From Burkholderia mayonis (GTDB lineage: Bacteria; Pseudomonadota; Gammaproteobacteria; Burkholderiales; Burkholderiaceae), in contig NZ_CP013386.1 in assembly GCF_001523745.2 (NCBI RefSeq), positions 682,001-746,000 on the forward strand: a stretch of 64,000 nucleotides of DNA, written 5' to 3'. How positions within the stretch are numbered: position 1 is the first letter of the stretch; every line of letters starts with the position of its first letter. Both the position numbers and the translations under genes were made by a program. The notes beneath the pieces are model-generated. The model had not been told where the DNA came from. It ran no database searches and was given only the letters and a program-made list of their open reading frames with translations. Positions 28,560 through 38,003 of this stretch are shown here, one piece after another.

Positions 28560-30200
28560 CTAGGCGCGCGCCGGCGCGCTTCCGCCGATGCGCGCGTACC
28601 CGCTCTCGCCGAGTGAGAACGAGTCGCTGCGCGCGACGGGCCACCATGTCTCGTACAGCGAGAAGCCGCAATGGTCGCCGTTCAGCAGCGCACCCGGCTC
28701 CAGATACTTGAGCAACTGCGACATCAGTCGCACTTCGTGCGGCGCGACGCGCTGCACGATGTGATGCGCGCGCAGCTCGGACGGATGCGACAGCCCCGCC
28801 GCCTGCACGAGTTCCTGCAGCGCGTGCAGCGTGTTGCGATGGAAGCCGTGGACGCGCTCCGCCTTGTCCGGCACGACGAGCGCGCGCTGGCGCACCGGGT
28901 CCTGCGTCGCGACGCCCGTCGGGCAGCGGTCCGTATGGCAGTGCTGCGCCTGGATGCAGCCGACCGCGAACATGAAGCCGCGCGCCGAGTTCACCCAGTC
29001 CGCGCCGATCGCGAGCGTGCGCGCGATGTCGAACGCGGTGATGATCTTGCCGCTTGCGCCGAGCTTCACCTGATCGCGCAGCCCGATCCCGACGAGCGTG
29101 TTGTGCACGAGGAGGAGCCCTTCCTGCAGCGGCACGCCGACGTGATCGGTGAATTCGAGGGGCGCCGCGCCGGTGCCGCCTTCCGCGCCGTCGACGACGA
29201 TGAAGTCCGGCACGATGCCCGTCTCGAGCATCGCCTTCGCGATCCCGAAGAATTCCCACGGATGGCCGACGCACAGCTTGAAGCCCGTCGGCTTGCCGCC
29301 CGACAGCTCGCGCAGCCGTTCGACGAACTCGAGCAACCCGCGCGGCGTCGAGAACGCCGAATGCGCGGCGGGCGACACGCAATCCTTGCCCATCGGCACG
29401 CCGCGCGTCTCGGCGATCTCGGGCGTGATCTTCGCGGCGGGCAGCACGCCGCCGTGGCCGGGCTTCGCGCCTTGCGACAGCTTCACCTCGATCATCTTCA
29501 CCTGCGGGTCGCGCGCCTGCTTCTCGAACTTGTCCGGATCGAACGTGCCGTCGTCGCGGCGGCAGCCGAAGTAGCCGGAGCCGATCTCCCAGATGATGTC
29601 GCCGCCGTGCTCGCGGTGATATTTCGACAGCGAGCCTTCGCCCGTGTCGTGCGCGAAGCCGCCTTGCTTCGCGCCCAGGTTCAGCGCGCGGATCGCGTTC
29701 GCCGATAGCGCGCCGAAGCTCATCGCCGAAATGTTGAAGATCGAGATGTCGTACGGCGCTTGGCGCATCGCGCCGACGCGGACCCGGAAATCGTGGCCGG
29801 CCAGCTTCGTCGGCGCGAGCGAATGGCTGATCCATTCGTGCGCGACCGCCTTCACGTCGAGCTCGGTGCCGTACGGCCGGTTGTCGGCGACGTTCTTCGC
29901 GCGCTGATAGACGAGGCTGCGCTGCGCGCGCGAGAACGGCTTTTCGTCGGTGTCGTCTTCGACGAAGTACTGGCGGATTTCAGGACGGATGAATTCGAAC
30001 AGGAAGCGCAGATGGCCCCACAGCGGGTAATTGCGCAGGATCGCGTGGCGGTCCTGCTTCAGGTCGTACAGGCCGAGCGCGACGAGCGCGGCGACGGGCG
30101 CGATCCACAGCCACGAGATCGCATGCCGGGCCGCGAGCACGGCGACGGCCGCGAAGAGGGCGACCGCGCACCACATCGCGAGATAACGTCGAGAAAGCAT
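28560..30200 (-). CDS. FMN-binding glutamate synthase family protein, membrane-anchored
   Basis: 546 residues. Two N-terminal hydrophobic segments (residues about 7-45) suggest anchoring. The rest is the GltB-type FMN/Fe-S synthase barrel: NISAMSFGALSANAIRALN, GEGSLSKYHREHGGDIIWEIGSGYFGCR, KPGHGGVLPAAK, DFIVVDGAEGGTGAAPLE, and the cysteine-containing GCIQAQHCHTDRCPTGVATQ for the Fe-S cluster. There is no amidotransferase domain, so it is not a full glutamate synthase; the reaction is unknown. ATG 30200 has GGAG six bases upstream. Confidence 0.85.
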   Translation of the reverse strand: MLSRRYLAMWCAVALFAAVAVLAARHAISWLWIAPVAALVALGLYDLKQDRHAILRNYPLWGHLRFLFEFIRPEIRQYFVEDDTDEKPFSRAQRSLVYQRAKNVADNRPYGTELDVKAVAHEWISHSLAPTKLAGHDFRVRVGAMRQAPYDISIFNISAMSFGALSANAIRALNLGAKQGGFAHDTGEGSLSKYHREHGGDIIWEIGSGYFGCRRDDGTFDPDKFEKQARDPQVKMIEVKLSQGAKPGHGGVLPAAKITPEIAETRGVPMGKDCVSPAAHSAFSTPRGLLEFVERLRELSGGKPTGFKLCVGHPWEFFGIAKAMLETGIVPDFIVVDGAEGGTGAAPLEFTDHVGVPLQEGLLLVHNTLVGIGLRDQVKLGASGKIITAFDIARTLAIGADWVNSARGFMFAVGCIQAQHCHTDRCPTGVATQDPVRQRALVVPDKAERVHGFHRNTLHALQELVQAAGLSHPSELRAHHIVQRVAPHEVRLMSQLLKYLEPGALLNGDHCGFSLYETWWPVARSDSFSLGESGYARIGGSAPARA

Positions 30201-30321
30201 GGGGACTCCATATCGTTTTTCGGATGCCGCCATGCGTCGACGAGCGGCGCGGCGGCGGGCGCGGACGCGGACGTGCCGGCGCGCCGTCCGTCGCGTGCCG
30301 CAAGTCTAAACCGATCGGGGG

Positions 30322-31521
30322 TCAGCGCGCTTCGGCGAGCGCGGGCGCGCCGCCCGCGTGCGCGGCGTCGGGGCGTCCCGTTGCCGCGGATTCGATGATG
30401 CCGCCGCCGAGGCACACGTCGCCGTCGTACAGCACCGCCGACTGGCCGGGCGTGACCGCCCATTGCGGCTCGTCGAACGTCAGCGAGAAGCGCTCGCCGC
30501 TTGCGTCGGCTGCAACGCCGCTCGCCGCGCCGCCGCCCGACGCGGCCCGGCCTGACGCGGCCCGGCCGAAAATACAAGCCGCGTCGGCCTGCCGATAGCG
30601 GGTCTTCGCGCCGCACGCGAAGCCGTCGATGGGCAGTTCGCCCGCGACCCAACTGACATTGCCCGCGACGAGCTCGCGCGACAGCAGCCACGGATGATCG
30701 TGGCCCTGCACGACGTAGAGCGTGTTCGACGCAATGTCCTTCGCCGCGACGAACCACGGCTCGCCGCTGCCGTCCTTGCTGCCGCCGAGCCCGATGCCCT
30801 TCCTCTGGCCGAACGTGTAGAACGCGAGGCCGATGTGCTCGCCGACCGTCTTGCCGTCGGGCGTCTTCATCGGGCCGGGCTTCGTCGGCAGATAGCGGTT
30901 CAGGAAATCGCGGAACGGGCGCTCGCCGATGAAGCAGATGCCCGTCGAATCCTTCTTCTTCGCGTTCGGCAGCCCGATCTGCTCGGCGATCTCGCGCACC
31001 TTCGTCTTCGGGATTTCGCCGAGCGGGAACAGCGTCTTCGACAACTGCGCCTGATTGAGGCGATGCAGGAAGTACGACTGGTCTTTCGTATGATCGAACG
31101 CCTTCAGGAGCTCGAAGCGGCCGTCGCGCTCGCGCACGCGCGCGTAATGGCCGGTCGCGATCGTCTGGGCGCCGAGCGACATCGCGTGATCGAGGAACGC
31201 CTTGAACTTGATCTCCGCGTTGCACAGCACGTCCGGATTCGGCGTGCGGCCCGCCGAGTATTCGCGCAGGAATTCGGCGAACACGCGGTCCTTGTATTCG
31301 GCAGCGAAGTTCACCGCCTCGACGTCGATGCCGATCAGGTCCGCGACCGACACGACATCGATCCAGTCCTGCCGCGTCGAGCAGTATTCGCCGTCGTCGT
31401 CGTCTTCCCAGTTCTTCATGAAGAGGCCGACGACGTCGTAGCCCTGTTCCTTCAGCAGCCATGCGGTGACCGACGAATCGACGCCGCCCGACATGCCCAC
31501 CACGACTCGGCGCTTCGTCAT
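30322..31521 (-). CDS. mnmA: tRNA-specific 2-thiouridylase MnmA
   Basis: Thiolates U34 of tRNA-Lys/Glu/Gln. 399 residues from ATG 31521, which overlaps the nudix gene stop (ATGA). The PP-loop is [18 protein letters not shown]. The two catalytic cysteines are in [12 protein letters not shown] and [12 protein letters not shown]. The C-terminal barrel is interrupted at about residues 316-345 by an Ala/Gly/Ser-rich insertion ([15 protein letters not shown]) that the usual enzyme of about 370 residues lacks. Confidence 0.95.
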   Translation of the reverse strand: MTKRRVVVGMSGGVDSSVTAWLLKEQGYDVVGLFMKNWEDDDDGEYCSTRQDWIDVVSVADLIGIDVEAVNFAAEYKDRVFAEFLREYSAGRTPNPDVLCNAEIKFKAFLDHAMSLGAQTIATGHYARVRERDGRFELLKAFDHTKDQSYFLHRLNQAQLSKTLFPLGEIPKTKVREIAEQIGLPNAKKKDSTGICFIGERPFRDFLNRYLPTKPGPMKTPDGKTVGEHIGLAFYTFGQRKGIGLGGSKDGSGEPWFVAAKDIASNTLYVVQGHDHPWLLSRELVAGNVSWVAGELPIDGFACGAKTRYRQADAACIFGRAASGRAASGGGAASGVAADASGERFSLTFDEPQWAVTPGQSAVLYDGDVCLGGGIIESAATGRPDAAHAGGAPALAEAR

Positions 31522-32027
31522 TTGCCCGCCGCCTGATGATCCGGGGCCGCGCGATACGGCGCGACCGAATGCGTATGCACGAAATCGAGCGGCACGCGGC
31601 GGCCGGCGAGGTAGTCGTCGACGCAGCGCATCACGGCGGGCGACCGATGGCGATCCTCGCAGGCGCGCAGTTCGTCGGCCGTCATCCACAACGTGCGGAC
31701 GATGCCGTCGTCGAGCGTGTGATTGGCGAGCGCGTCGCCCGCGCGGCCGCAGAACGTGAAGCGCAGGTAGGTCGCGCCGGCGCTCGCCGGGCGCGCGTAG
31801 TGCGCGAGATACACGCCGACGAGCGCGTCCGGCTCGAACGGATGCGCGGTTTCCTCGAGCGTCTCGCGGATCACCGCTTCGACGAGGGTCTCGCCGGCTT
31901 CGAGGTGGCCCGCCGGCTGATTGATGCGCAGGCCGGACGACGTATGTTCTTCGATCACGAGAAAGCGCCCGTCGCGTTCGACGATCGCGGCGACCGTCAC
32001 GTGCGGGGTCCAGATTTCGGGTTTCAT
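31518..32027 (-). CDS. NUDIX hydrolase (NudJ-like)
   Basis: 169 residues. The Nudix box reads [22 protein letters not shown], with Ala where the consensus Gly usually stands. N-terminal [19 protein letters not shown] is typical. Its position directly before and overlapping mnmA mirrors the NudJ (YmfB)-MnmA pairing known in E. coli, so a pyrophosphatase role near thiamin or nucleotide metabolism is likely. ATG 32027 is chosen at the start of family similarity. Confidence 0.85.
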   Translation of the reverse strand: MKPEIWTPHVTVAAIVERDGRFLVIEEHTSSGLRINQPAGHLEAGETLVEAVIRETLEETAHPFEPDALVGVYLAHYARPASAGATYLRFTFCGRAGDALANHTLDDGIVRTLWMTADELRACEDRHRSPAVMRCVDDYLAGRRVPLDFVHTHSVAPYRAAPDHQAAGK

Positions 32028-32269
32028 AGCCGTGCATTTTACCGGTTGCGCCGCGCTGCTGCCGGATTCGCGTATAGCGCGGTTCCGACCCCGACGCAAC
32101 TCCGGGCGTTGCCCACGTGCACACGCCAGTCGACCGGGAAGGGGTCGCATTGCTGATTCGTCGCCGCTTTCGGTTAAAGTGGCGCCTGAAACAGCCGTTG
32201 CCTTCGAGCCGGTATGTCAGTCGTCCGGCTCGCCGTCGCAGTAGAACAAACGAAGAGGAGGGATCGACG

Positions 32270-33409
32270 ATGCATATCGGAGTGCCTGCCGAAACGCGGG
32301 CGAACGAGGCGCGCGTGGCGGCGACGCCGGAGACGGTCAAGAAATACGCGGCGGCCGGCCACCGCGTGACGGTCGAGCGCGGCGCAGGCGTGGCCGCGAG
32401 CTTTCCGGACGACGCATACGCGGCCGCCGGCGCCGAGCTGACCGACGCGGCCACCGCGTTCGGCGCGGACATCGTGCTGAAGGTGCAGGCGCCCACCGAT
32501 GCGGAGGCCGCGCAGCTGAAGCGCGGCGCGACGCTCGTCGGGATGCTCGAGCCGTTCAACGCCGAGCAGGCGGCGCGTCTGGCGGCGGCGGGCGTCACGG
32601 GCTTCGCGCTCGAAGCCGCGCCGCGCACGACGCGCGCGCAGAGCCTCGACGTGCTGTCGTCGCAGGCGAACATCGCCGGCTACAAGGCGGTGCTCGTCGC
32701 CGCGGCGCTGTATCCGCGCTTCTTTCCGATGCTGATGACGGCCGCGGGCACCGTGAAGGCCGCGCGCGTGCTGATCCTCGGCGCGGGCGTCGCAGGGCTG
32801 CAGGCGATCGCGACCGCGAAGCGCCTCGGCGCCGTCATCGAAGCGTCCGACGTGCGTCCCGCAGTGAAGGAGCAGATCGAATCGCTCGGCGCGAAATTCC
32901 TCGACGTTCCTTACGAAACGCAAGAAGAGCGCGACGCGGCCGAAGGCGTCGGCGGCTACGCGCGGCCGATGCCGGCGTCGTGGCTGGGGCGTCAGGCGGC
33001 GCTCGTGCACGAGCGCGCGAAGCAGGCCGACATCGTCATCACGACCGCGCTGATTCCGGGCCGTCCCGCGCCGACGCTGATTTCCGTCGAGACCGTGCAG
33101 TCGATGAAGCCGGGCTCGGTGCTCGTCGATCTCGCGGCGGGCCGCGGCCCCGAATTCGACGGCCGCAAGAGCGGCAACTGCCCGCTCACCGTCGCCGACC
33201 AGGTGATCGTCCATCAGGGCGTGACGATCGCCGGCTACACGAACCTGGCCGCGATGGTGCCCGCCGACGCGTCATCGCTCTACGCGCGCAATCTGTTCGA
33301 CTTCCTGAAGCTGATCGTCACGAAGGAAGGCGCGCTCAACATCGATCTTTCGGACGACATCGTCGCCGCGATGCTTCTGTGTCGCGACGGCGAGGTCGCG
33401 CGCAAATAA
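32270..33409 (+). CDS. pntAA: NAD(P) transhydrogenase alpha subunit, part 1
   Basis: NAD(H)-binding domain I of the proton-translocating transhydrogenase, 379 residues. It begins [23 protein letters not shown]. The dinucleotide fold is [22 protein letters not shown], followed by [25 protein letters not shown] at 32255-32262 is a strong ribosome binding site for ATG 32270. The alpha subunit is split into two genes, a common bacterial variant. Confidence 0.95.
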   Translation: MHIGVPAETRANEARVAATPETVKKYAAAGHRVTVERGAGVAASFPDDAYAAAGAELTDAATAFGADIVLKVQAPTDAEAAQLKRGATLVGMLEPFNAEQAARLAAAGVTGFALEAAPRTTRAQSLDVLSSQANIAGYKAVLVAAALYPRFFPMLMTAAGTVKAARVLILGAGVAGLQAIATAKRLGAVIEASDVRPAVKEQIESLGAKFLDVPYETQEERDAAEGVGGYARPMPASWLGRQAALVHERAKQADIVITTALIPGRPAPTLISVETVQSMKPGSVLVDLAAGRGPEFDGRKSGNCPLTVADQVIVHQGVTIAGYTNLAAMVPADASSLYARNLFDFLKLIVTKEGALNIDLSDDIVAAMLLCRDGEVARK

Positions 33410-33420
33410 CGGGAGGCGGG

Positions 33421-33750
33421 ATGGAGATCATCAATCACACGGTCATCAACGTGATCATCTTCGTGCTGGCGGTGTACGTCGGCTACCACGTGGTCTGGAA
33501 CGTGACGCCCGCGCTGCACACGCCGCTGATGGCGGTGACGAACGCGATCTCGGCGATCGTGATCGTCGGCGCGATGCTCGCGGCCGCACTGACGCTGGGC
33601 GGCGTCGGCAAGTTCTTCGGCACGCTCGCCGTCGCGCTCGCGGCCGTCAACGTGTTCGGCGGCTTTCTCGTGACGAGGCGCATGCTCGAGATGTTCAAGA
33701 AGAAAGAGCCGAAGCAGGCGAACGGCAAGGCGAAGGAGGGCGCGCGATGA
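33421..33750 (+). CDS. pntAB: NAD(P) transhydrogenase alpha subunit, part 2
   Basis: Small membrane part of domain II, 109 residues, with about three transmembrane helices ([54 protein letters not shown]) and a basic tail. GGGAGG precedes the ATG. The stop overlaps the pntB start as ATGA. Confidence 0.95.
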   Translation: MEIINHTVINVIIFVLAVYVGYHVVWNVTPALHTPLMAVTNAISAIVIVGAMLAAALTLGGVGKFFGTLAVALAAVNVFGGFLVTRRMLEMFKKKEPKQANGKAKEGAR

Positions 33751-35201
33751 GCATGAACGTCGTCACGCTGCTGTACCTCGTTGCGTCGGTGTGCTTCATC
33801 CAGGCGCTGAAGGGCCTGTCGAATCCGAAGAGCGCTAGACGAGGCAATCTATTCGGAATGGTCGGGATGGCGATCGCGATCCTGACGACCGTCGCGCTGA
33901 TCGTCAAGCAGGCCGCCTGGCTCGGCGCGAACCTGCCGCTCGGCCTCGGGCTCGTGTTCGGCGCGCTCGTGATCGGCGGCGCGGTCGGTGCGGTGATCGC
34001 CGCGCGCGTCGAGATGACGAAGATGCCGGAGCTCGTCGCGGCGATGCACTCGCTGATCGGTCTCGCGGCCGTGTGCATCGCGGTCGCGGTCGTGGCCGAG
34101 CCGGAGGCGTTCGGGCTCGTGCCGCAGGATGCGGCGTCGCCGAACTTCATTCCGTTCGGCAACCGGATCGAGCTCTTCATCGGCACGTTCGTCGGCGCGA
34201 TCACGTTCTCCGGCTCGGTGATCGCGTTCGGCAAGCTGTCGGGCAAGTACAAGTTCCGGCTCTTTCAGGGCGCGCCCGTCGTCTATCCGGGGCAGCATCT
34301 GATCAACCTGATGCTCGCGCTCGGCATGCTCGGCTTCGGCATCCTGTTCTTCGTGACGCAGTCGTGGCTGCCGTTCGGGATCATGACGGCGATCGCGTTC
34401 GCGCTGGGCGTGCTGATCATCATCCCGATCGGCGGCGCGGACATGCCGGTCGTCGTGTCGATGCTGAACTCGTATTCGGGCTGGGCGGCGGCGGGCATCG
34501 GCTTTTCGCTGAACAACGCGATGCTGATCATCGCGGGCTCGTTGGTCGGCTCGTCGGGCGCGATCCTGTCGTACATCATGTGCCACGCGATGAACCGCTC
34601 GTTCTTCAACGTGCTGCTGGGCGGCTTCGGCGCCGAGCCGGGCACGGCGGCGAGCGGCGGCTCGCAGGAGCAGCGGCCGGTGAAGTCGGGTTCCGCGGAA
34701 GACGCGTCGTTCATGCTCGGCAACGCCGAAACGGTCGTGATCGTGCCGGGCTACGGGCTTGCCGTCGCGCGTGCGCAGCATGCGCTGAAGGAGCTGACCG
34801 ACAAGCTCGTCGAGAAGGGCATCGACGTGCGCTATGCGATCCATCCGGTCGCGGGGCGGATGCCGGGCCACATGAATGTGCTGCTCGCGGAAGCGGAAGT
34901 GCCGTACGAGATCGTCCACGAGATGGAGGACATCAACGGCGAGTTCGGGCAGGTCGACGTGGTGCTCGTGCTCGGCGCGAACGACGTGGTGAATCCGGCT
35001 GCGAAGAACGATCCGAAATCGCCGATCGCGGGGATGCCGATCATCGAGGCGTACAAGGCGCGCACCGTGATCGTCAACAAGCGGTCGATGGCCGCGGGCT
35101 ACGCGGGCCTCGACAACGAGCTCTTCTACATGGACAAGACGATGATGGTCTTCGGCGATGCGAAGAAAGTCATCGAGGACATGGTGAAGTCGGTCGAGTA
35201 A
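33747..35201 (+). CDS. pntB: NAD(P) transhydrogenase beta subunit
   Basis: Membrane domain II plus the NADP(H)-binding domain III, 484 residues. About nine hydrophobic helices fill residues 1-260. Domain III has [20 protein letters not shown], the [18 protein letters not shown] loop, and [15 protein letters not shown]. Together with PntAA and PntAB it couples hydride transfer from NADH to NADP+ to proton flow. Confidence 0.97.
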   Translation: MSMNVVTLLYLVASVCFIQALKGLSNPKSARRGNLFGMVGMAIAILTTVALIVKQAAWLGANLPLGLGLVFGALVIGGAVGAVIAARVEMTKMPELVAAMHSLIGLAAVCIAVAVVAEPEAFGLVPQDAASPNFIPFGNRIELFIGTFVGAITFSGSVIAFGKLSGKYKFRLFQGAPVVYPGQHLINLMLALGMLGFGILFFVTQSWLPFGIMTAIAFALGVLIIIPIGGADMPVVVSMLNSYSGWAAAGIGFSLNNAMLIIAGSLVGSSGAILSYIMCHAMNRSFFNVLLGGFGAEPGTAASGGSQEQRPVKSGSAEDASFMLGNAETVVIVPGYGLAVARAQHALKELTDKLVEKGIDVRYAIHPVAGRMPGHMNVLLAEAEVPYEIVHEMEDINGEFGQVDVVLVLGANDVVNPAAKNDPKSPIAGMPIIEAYKARTVIVNKRSMAAGYAGLDNELFYMDKTMMVFGDAKKVIEDMVKSVE

Positions 35202-35434
35202 GCGATGCGCGGGCGCGCCGGCGTCGGCCGGGGCGCTCGCCGTTCGCGTACAGGGCGCCGATCGGCGCGCGGCCCGCGGGGCGGCGCATCGTTTCGGCGT
35301 TTTTCTTTTTGTCTGCGGCTGACGCATGTACGTCGCGGATCGCCACATGCGATTCGAGCGATTCGACGCCGTCACGGATCGTTCGGGTTGCGTTCGCGCG
35401 ACGATCGCTCGTGCGCTTGCCGTCGCGCCGCGCG

Positions 35435-36121
35435 TCAACGCACGGGCGCGTTCGCCTTGCGCAGATAGTCGGCGAGCCGCTTGCCCTCCTGATCCGGAAA
35501 CGCCGCGTGCACTGCGACTTCGTTCATTCGCGCGATGTCGAACGTGCGGAAGTCTTCGCGCAGCTCGCACCATGCGCCGATCGTCCAGCGCCCGCCCCAG
35601 TAGACGAGCCCGAGCGGCCATACGCGGCGCGTCGTCTGCGCGCCGAGCCGGTCGCAGTACGCGAAGCTCACGATGCGGCGGCCGTCGACCGCTTCGTGCA
35701 GCGCATCCACTTTCTCCGAGAACGCGCGGTCGATGTGAAACGACGGCGCGAATACCGCGAGCCGGTCGAGCGTCGCGCGCTTGTCGGCGGGCATCGCCGA
35801 CGCGATCTTCGCGAGCGCCGAACGCGCGCCGCCCGCGAAGCGCGCGCCGCCCCACGTCTCGAGCATCCGCGCGCCCGCCGCGAGCGCGGCCAGCTCCTCC
35901 GCGGTGAACGTGAGGGGCGGCAGGCTCGCCGCGCGGTTCAGGCGGTAGCCGATCCCGGCTTCTCCTTCGATCGGCACGCCCGACAGCTGCAAGTCGCGCA
36001 CGTCGCGGTACACGGTGCGCGGCGATACCGACAGCCAGTCGGCGAGCTGCTGCGCGGTCGTCAGGCGGCGGCCGCGCAGCAATTCGGCGATCTGGAACAG
36101 GCGGTCGGCGCGACGCGTCAT
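35435..36121 (-). CDS. YafY-type transcriptional regulator with WYL domain
   Basis: 228 residues. The N-terminal winged HTH (LFQIAELLRGRRLTTAQQLADWLSVSPRTVYRDVRDL) is DeoR-like, followed by the WYL module (RRIVSFAYCDRLGAQTTRRVWPLGLVYWGGRWTIGAWCELR). WYL domains usually sense a ligand or nucleic acid; the signal here is unknown. Targets are unknown; the gene stands alone between pntB and the glyoxalase-like gene. Confidence 0.85.
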   Translation of the reverse strand: MTRRADRLFQIAELLRGRRLTTAQQLADWLSVSPRTVYRDVRDLQLSGVPIEGEAGIGYRLNRAASLPPLTFTAEELAALAAGARMLETWGGARFAGGARSALAKIASAMPADKRATLDRLAVFAPSFHIDRAFSEKVDALHEAVDGRRIVSFAYCDRLGAQTTRRVWPLGLVYWGGRWTIGAWCELREDFRTFDIARMNEVAVHAAFPDQEGKRLADYLRKANAPVR

Positions 36122-36443
36122 CGCGGGGCTCCGAGAGTGGGGACGGGATTGGGAATGCCGCGATGATAGCGCCGCGCGCGACAGCGGGCACGCGCGGTTT
36201 TCGTCGTCGGCTCAGCCCGCGCGATTACGATCGCGCACGGTTGCACGTGCGCGGATGCCGCCTCTGCTATTGCCGCCGCCGTCTTCGCTACTGCCGCCTC
36301 CGCTACTGCCGCCGCTCGCGACGCGGGCAGACGCGCGGCCGCGGCAATCGCCGTCGCCGCGGCCGCGGCGGCGTAGCGCGTCACGGTTCGCGCGGCGGCC
36401 GTTGCGCCGGCACGCGCGAGCATGCGTTCCCGCGTCGCCGCGC
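36122..36443. other. intergenic region with CCGCC-rich low complexity
   Basis: 322 bases between two minus-strand genes. From 36255 to 36320 imperfect units of the type GCTACTGCCGCC recur. No gene is supported; frames here are Arg/Gly/Ser-rich shadows. Confidence 0.45.
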
Positions 36444-36836
36444 TCAGCTGCATTTGAGCGAGTGCAGGCCGACGCGATTGCCCTCGGTGTCGACGAGATA
36501 GCCGATGTAGCCATAGCCGTTCGGCAACTCGATCACCGAGCCCTGCACGATGCCGCCCGCGCGCTTCGCGCGCTCGAGCGCGGCCGTCACCGGGCCGTTC
36601 GCATTCAGGTAGACGACGGCGCCGTCCGGGCCCGGCTTCAGCCGCTGCGGATCGTAGACGACCGCGCCGCCTGTGGCCGCCTCCGGATGCACGAAGACCG
36701 CGGTCGGCACCCCGCCGATCACTTCTCGCTGCAACGCCGTTTGCAGCACCGCTTCGTAGAAGCGGATCGCGCGATCGAAATCGATTGACGGGATGTCGAA
36801 CCAGGCGATTACGCTTTCGCTGTTTGCGGTAGTCAT
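36444..36836 (-). CDS. VOC (glyoxalase-like) family protein
   Basis: 130-residue vicinal-oxygen-chelate fold protein. Paired beta-alpha-beta modules are seen: IAWFDIPSIDFDRAIRFYEAVL and NGYGYIGYLVDTEGNRVGLHS. The ligand and reaction are unknown. AAGGAG at 36841-36846 is a good ribosome binding site for ATG 36836. It is divergent from an arsR-type gene, with palindromes in between, so it may belong to the same regulatory unit. Confidence 0.85.
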   Translation of the reverse strand: MTTANSESVIAWFDIPSIDFDRAIRFYEAVLQTALQREVIGGVPTAVFVHPEAATGGAVVYDPQRLKPGPDGAVVYLNANGPVTAALERAKRAGGIVQGSVIELPNGYGYIGYLVDTEGNRVGLHSLKCS

Positions 36837-36921
36837 TGCAAGCTCCTTGTACGTTGATATGCGGGGAAACCGTCCCGGAAACCCGCGTCGCAGCGCGACG
36901 GCATCGCAGTGTGCGCGGGGT

Positions 36922-36945
36922 CTGCTGACAACGTACTGTCAGCAG
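36922..36945. promoter_or_regulatory. inverted repeat, candidate operator
   Basis: CTGCTGACA and TGTCAGCAG are perfect complements separated by six bases. The site sits in the divergent promoter region between the VOC gene and the arsR-type gene. Confidence 0.5.
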
Positions 36946-36956
36946 CGTAACGGCGC

Positions 36957-36984
36957 TTGACGTGCAACTTCGAGGTTGCACAAT
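36957..36984 (+). promoter_or_regulatory. arsR-type gene promoter with palindromic operator in its spacer
   Basis: TTGACG (36957-36962) and CACAAT (36979-36984) are spaced by 16 bp. The palindrome GTGCAACTTCGAGGTTGCAC (36962-36981, 9 of 10 pairs) covers that spacer, the classic place for a repressor such as an ArsR-family protein. Confidence 0.55.
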
Positions 36985-37007
36985 GAAGCGATACCGGCCG
37001 ATATCCG

Positions 37008-37340
37008 ATGGACCTCGTATTCAAAGCGCTCATGGACGCGACGCGCCGCCGCCTGCTCGATTTGCTGCGCGCGCGAAACGGCGAGACGCTGCCCGAGCTC
37101 GGCGAAGGACTCGCGATGAGCCGCCAGGCGGTCAGCGAACATCCGGCGCGCCTCGAGGACGCGAATCTTGTCGCGACCGTGCGGCGCGGCCGCGAGAAAT
37201 CGCACTGCCTGAACCCCGTGCCGATCCACGAGATCGCCGAGCGCCGGATCGGCACGTTCGAGCGTCGCCGCCTGCAGGCGCTCGCCGAACTGAAACGCGG
37301 ACTCGAAGCGGCCCGCACCGATGGAGACGACGATGGCTGA
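37008..37340 (+). CDS. ArsR-family transcriptional regulator
   Basis: 110-residue winged-helix repressor-type protein: FKALMDATRRRLLDLLRARNGETLPELGEGLAMSRQAVSEHPARLEDANLV is the whole DNA-binding unit. The metal-binding cysteine motif of metal-sensing ArsR proteins is absent; only one Cys (KSHCLNP) is seen, so it is probably of the kind paired with SRPBCC proteins. The next gene overlaps its stop by 8 bases. Confidence 0.88.
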   Translation: MDLVFKALMDATRRRLLDLLRARNGETLPELGEGLAMSRQAVSEHPARLEDANLVATVRRGREKSHCLNPVPIHEIAERRIGTFERRRLQALAELKRGLEAARTDGDDDG

Positions 37341-37806
37341 CCCCGCTTATGTGTACGTGACGTACATCGCATCGACGCCCGAGCGCGTGTTCGACGCGCT
37401 CACCGACGCGGAACTGACGAAGGAGTACTGGTGCCGGCACCGCAACGCGTCGCCGGACTGGAAGCCTGGCTCGCGCTGGGAGCATCAGGATTATGACGAT
37501 CCGGACACGATCGATCTCGTCGGCGACGTGATCGAGAACGATCCGCCGAACCGGCTCGTGATCTCGTGGCGGTTTCCGGCCGGCGGCGAAGACACGCGCG
37601 TGACGTTCGCCGTCGAGCCGTTCATGGACGACGCGGTGCGGCTCACCGTGACACACGAGAATCTCGTGCCGGATTCGGACATGGATCGCGGGATCCGGAT
37701 GGGGTGGCCCGTCGTGCTGTCGAGCCTGAAGACGCTGCTCGAGACGGGGCGGCCGCTCGCGATGACGGCGCGCCGCTGGCACGGCGACGGCGCAGAGAAG
37801 AAGTGA
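37333..37806 (+). CDS. SRPBCC (AHSA1-like) family protein
   Basis: 157 residues of the START/Bet v1-like fold: YVYVTYIASTPERVFDALTDAELTKEYW at the N-terminus, RLVISWRF in the middle, and the C-terminal helix GWPVVLSSLKTLLETGRPL. It is predicted to bind a hydrophobic ligand. ATG 37333 is preferred over 37321 because GGAG at 37323-37326 is correctly placed. ArsR + SRPBCC pairs are common and the two are surely coexpressed. Confidence 0.85.
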   Translation: MADPAYVYVTYIASTPERVFDALTDAELTKEYWCRHRNASPDWKPGSRWEHQDYDDPDTIDLVGDVIENDPPNRLVISWRFPAGGEDTRVTFAVEPFMDDAVRLTVTHENLVPDSDMDRGIRMGWPVVLSSLKTLLETGRPLAMTARRWHGDGAEKK

Positions 37807-38003
37807 GGATCGCGCGCCGCGCCGTCATGCGCGGCGGCCAAGGTGTAAGAACGGCCGAGGCTCGCGCGCGGCTTCCGATGCGTGCCGCGCCGGTGCGCAT
37901 GCCGACGCGCGGCGCTCCACGACCGGGCGCGCGACGCGCGGCGCAGGCGATCGCGCGGCGGTGCCGAATCGGCGCGTGCATTGCGCGGCGAACGCGCCGC
38001 GCG

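Noticed and set aside
36212..36514. Gly/Ser-rich minus-strand ORF
   Set aside because: Overlaps the VOC gene in another frame and consists of low-complexity sequence.
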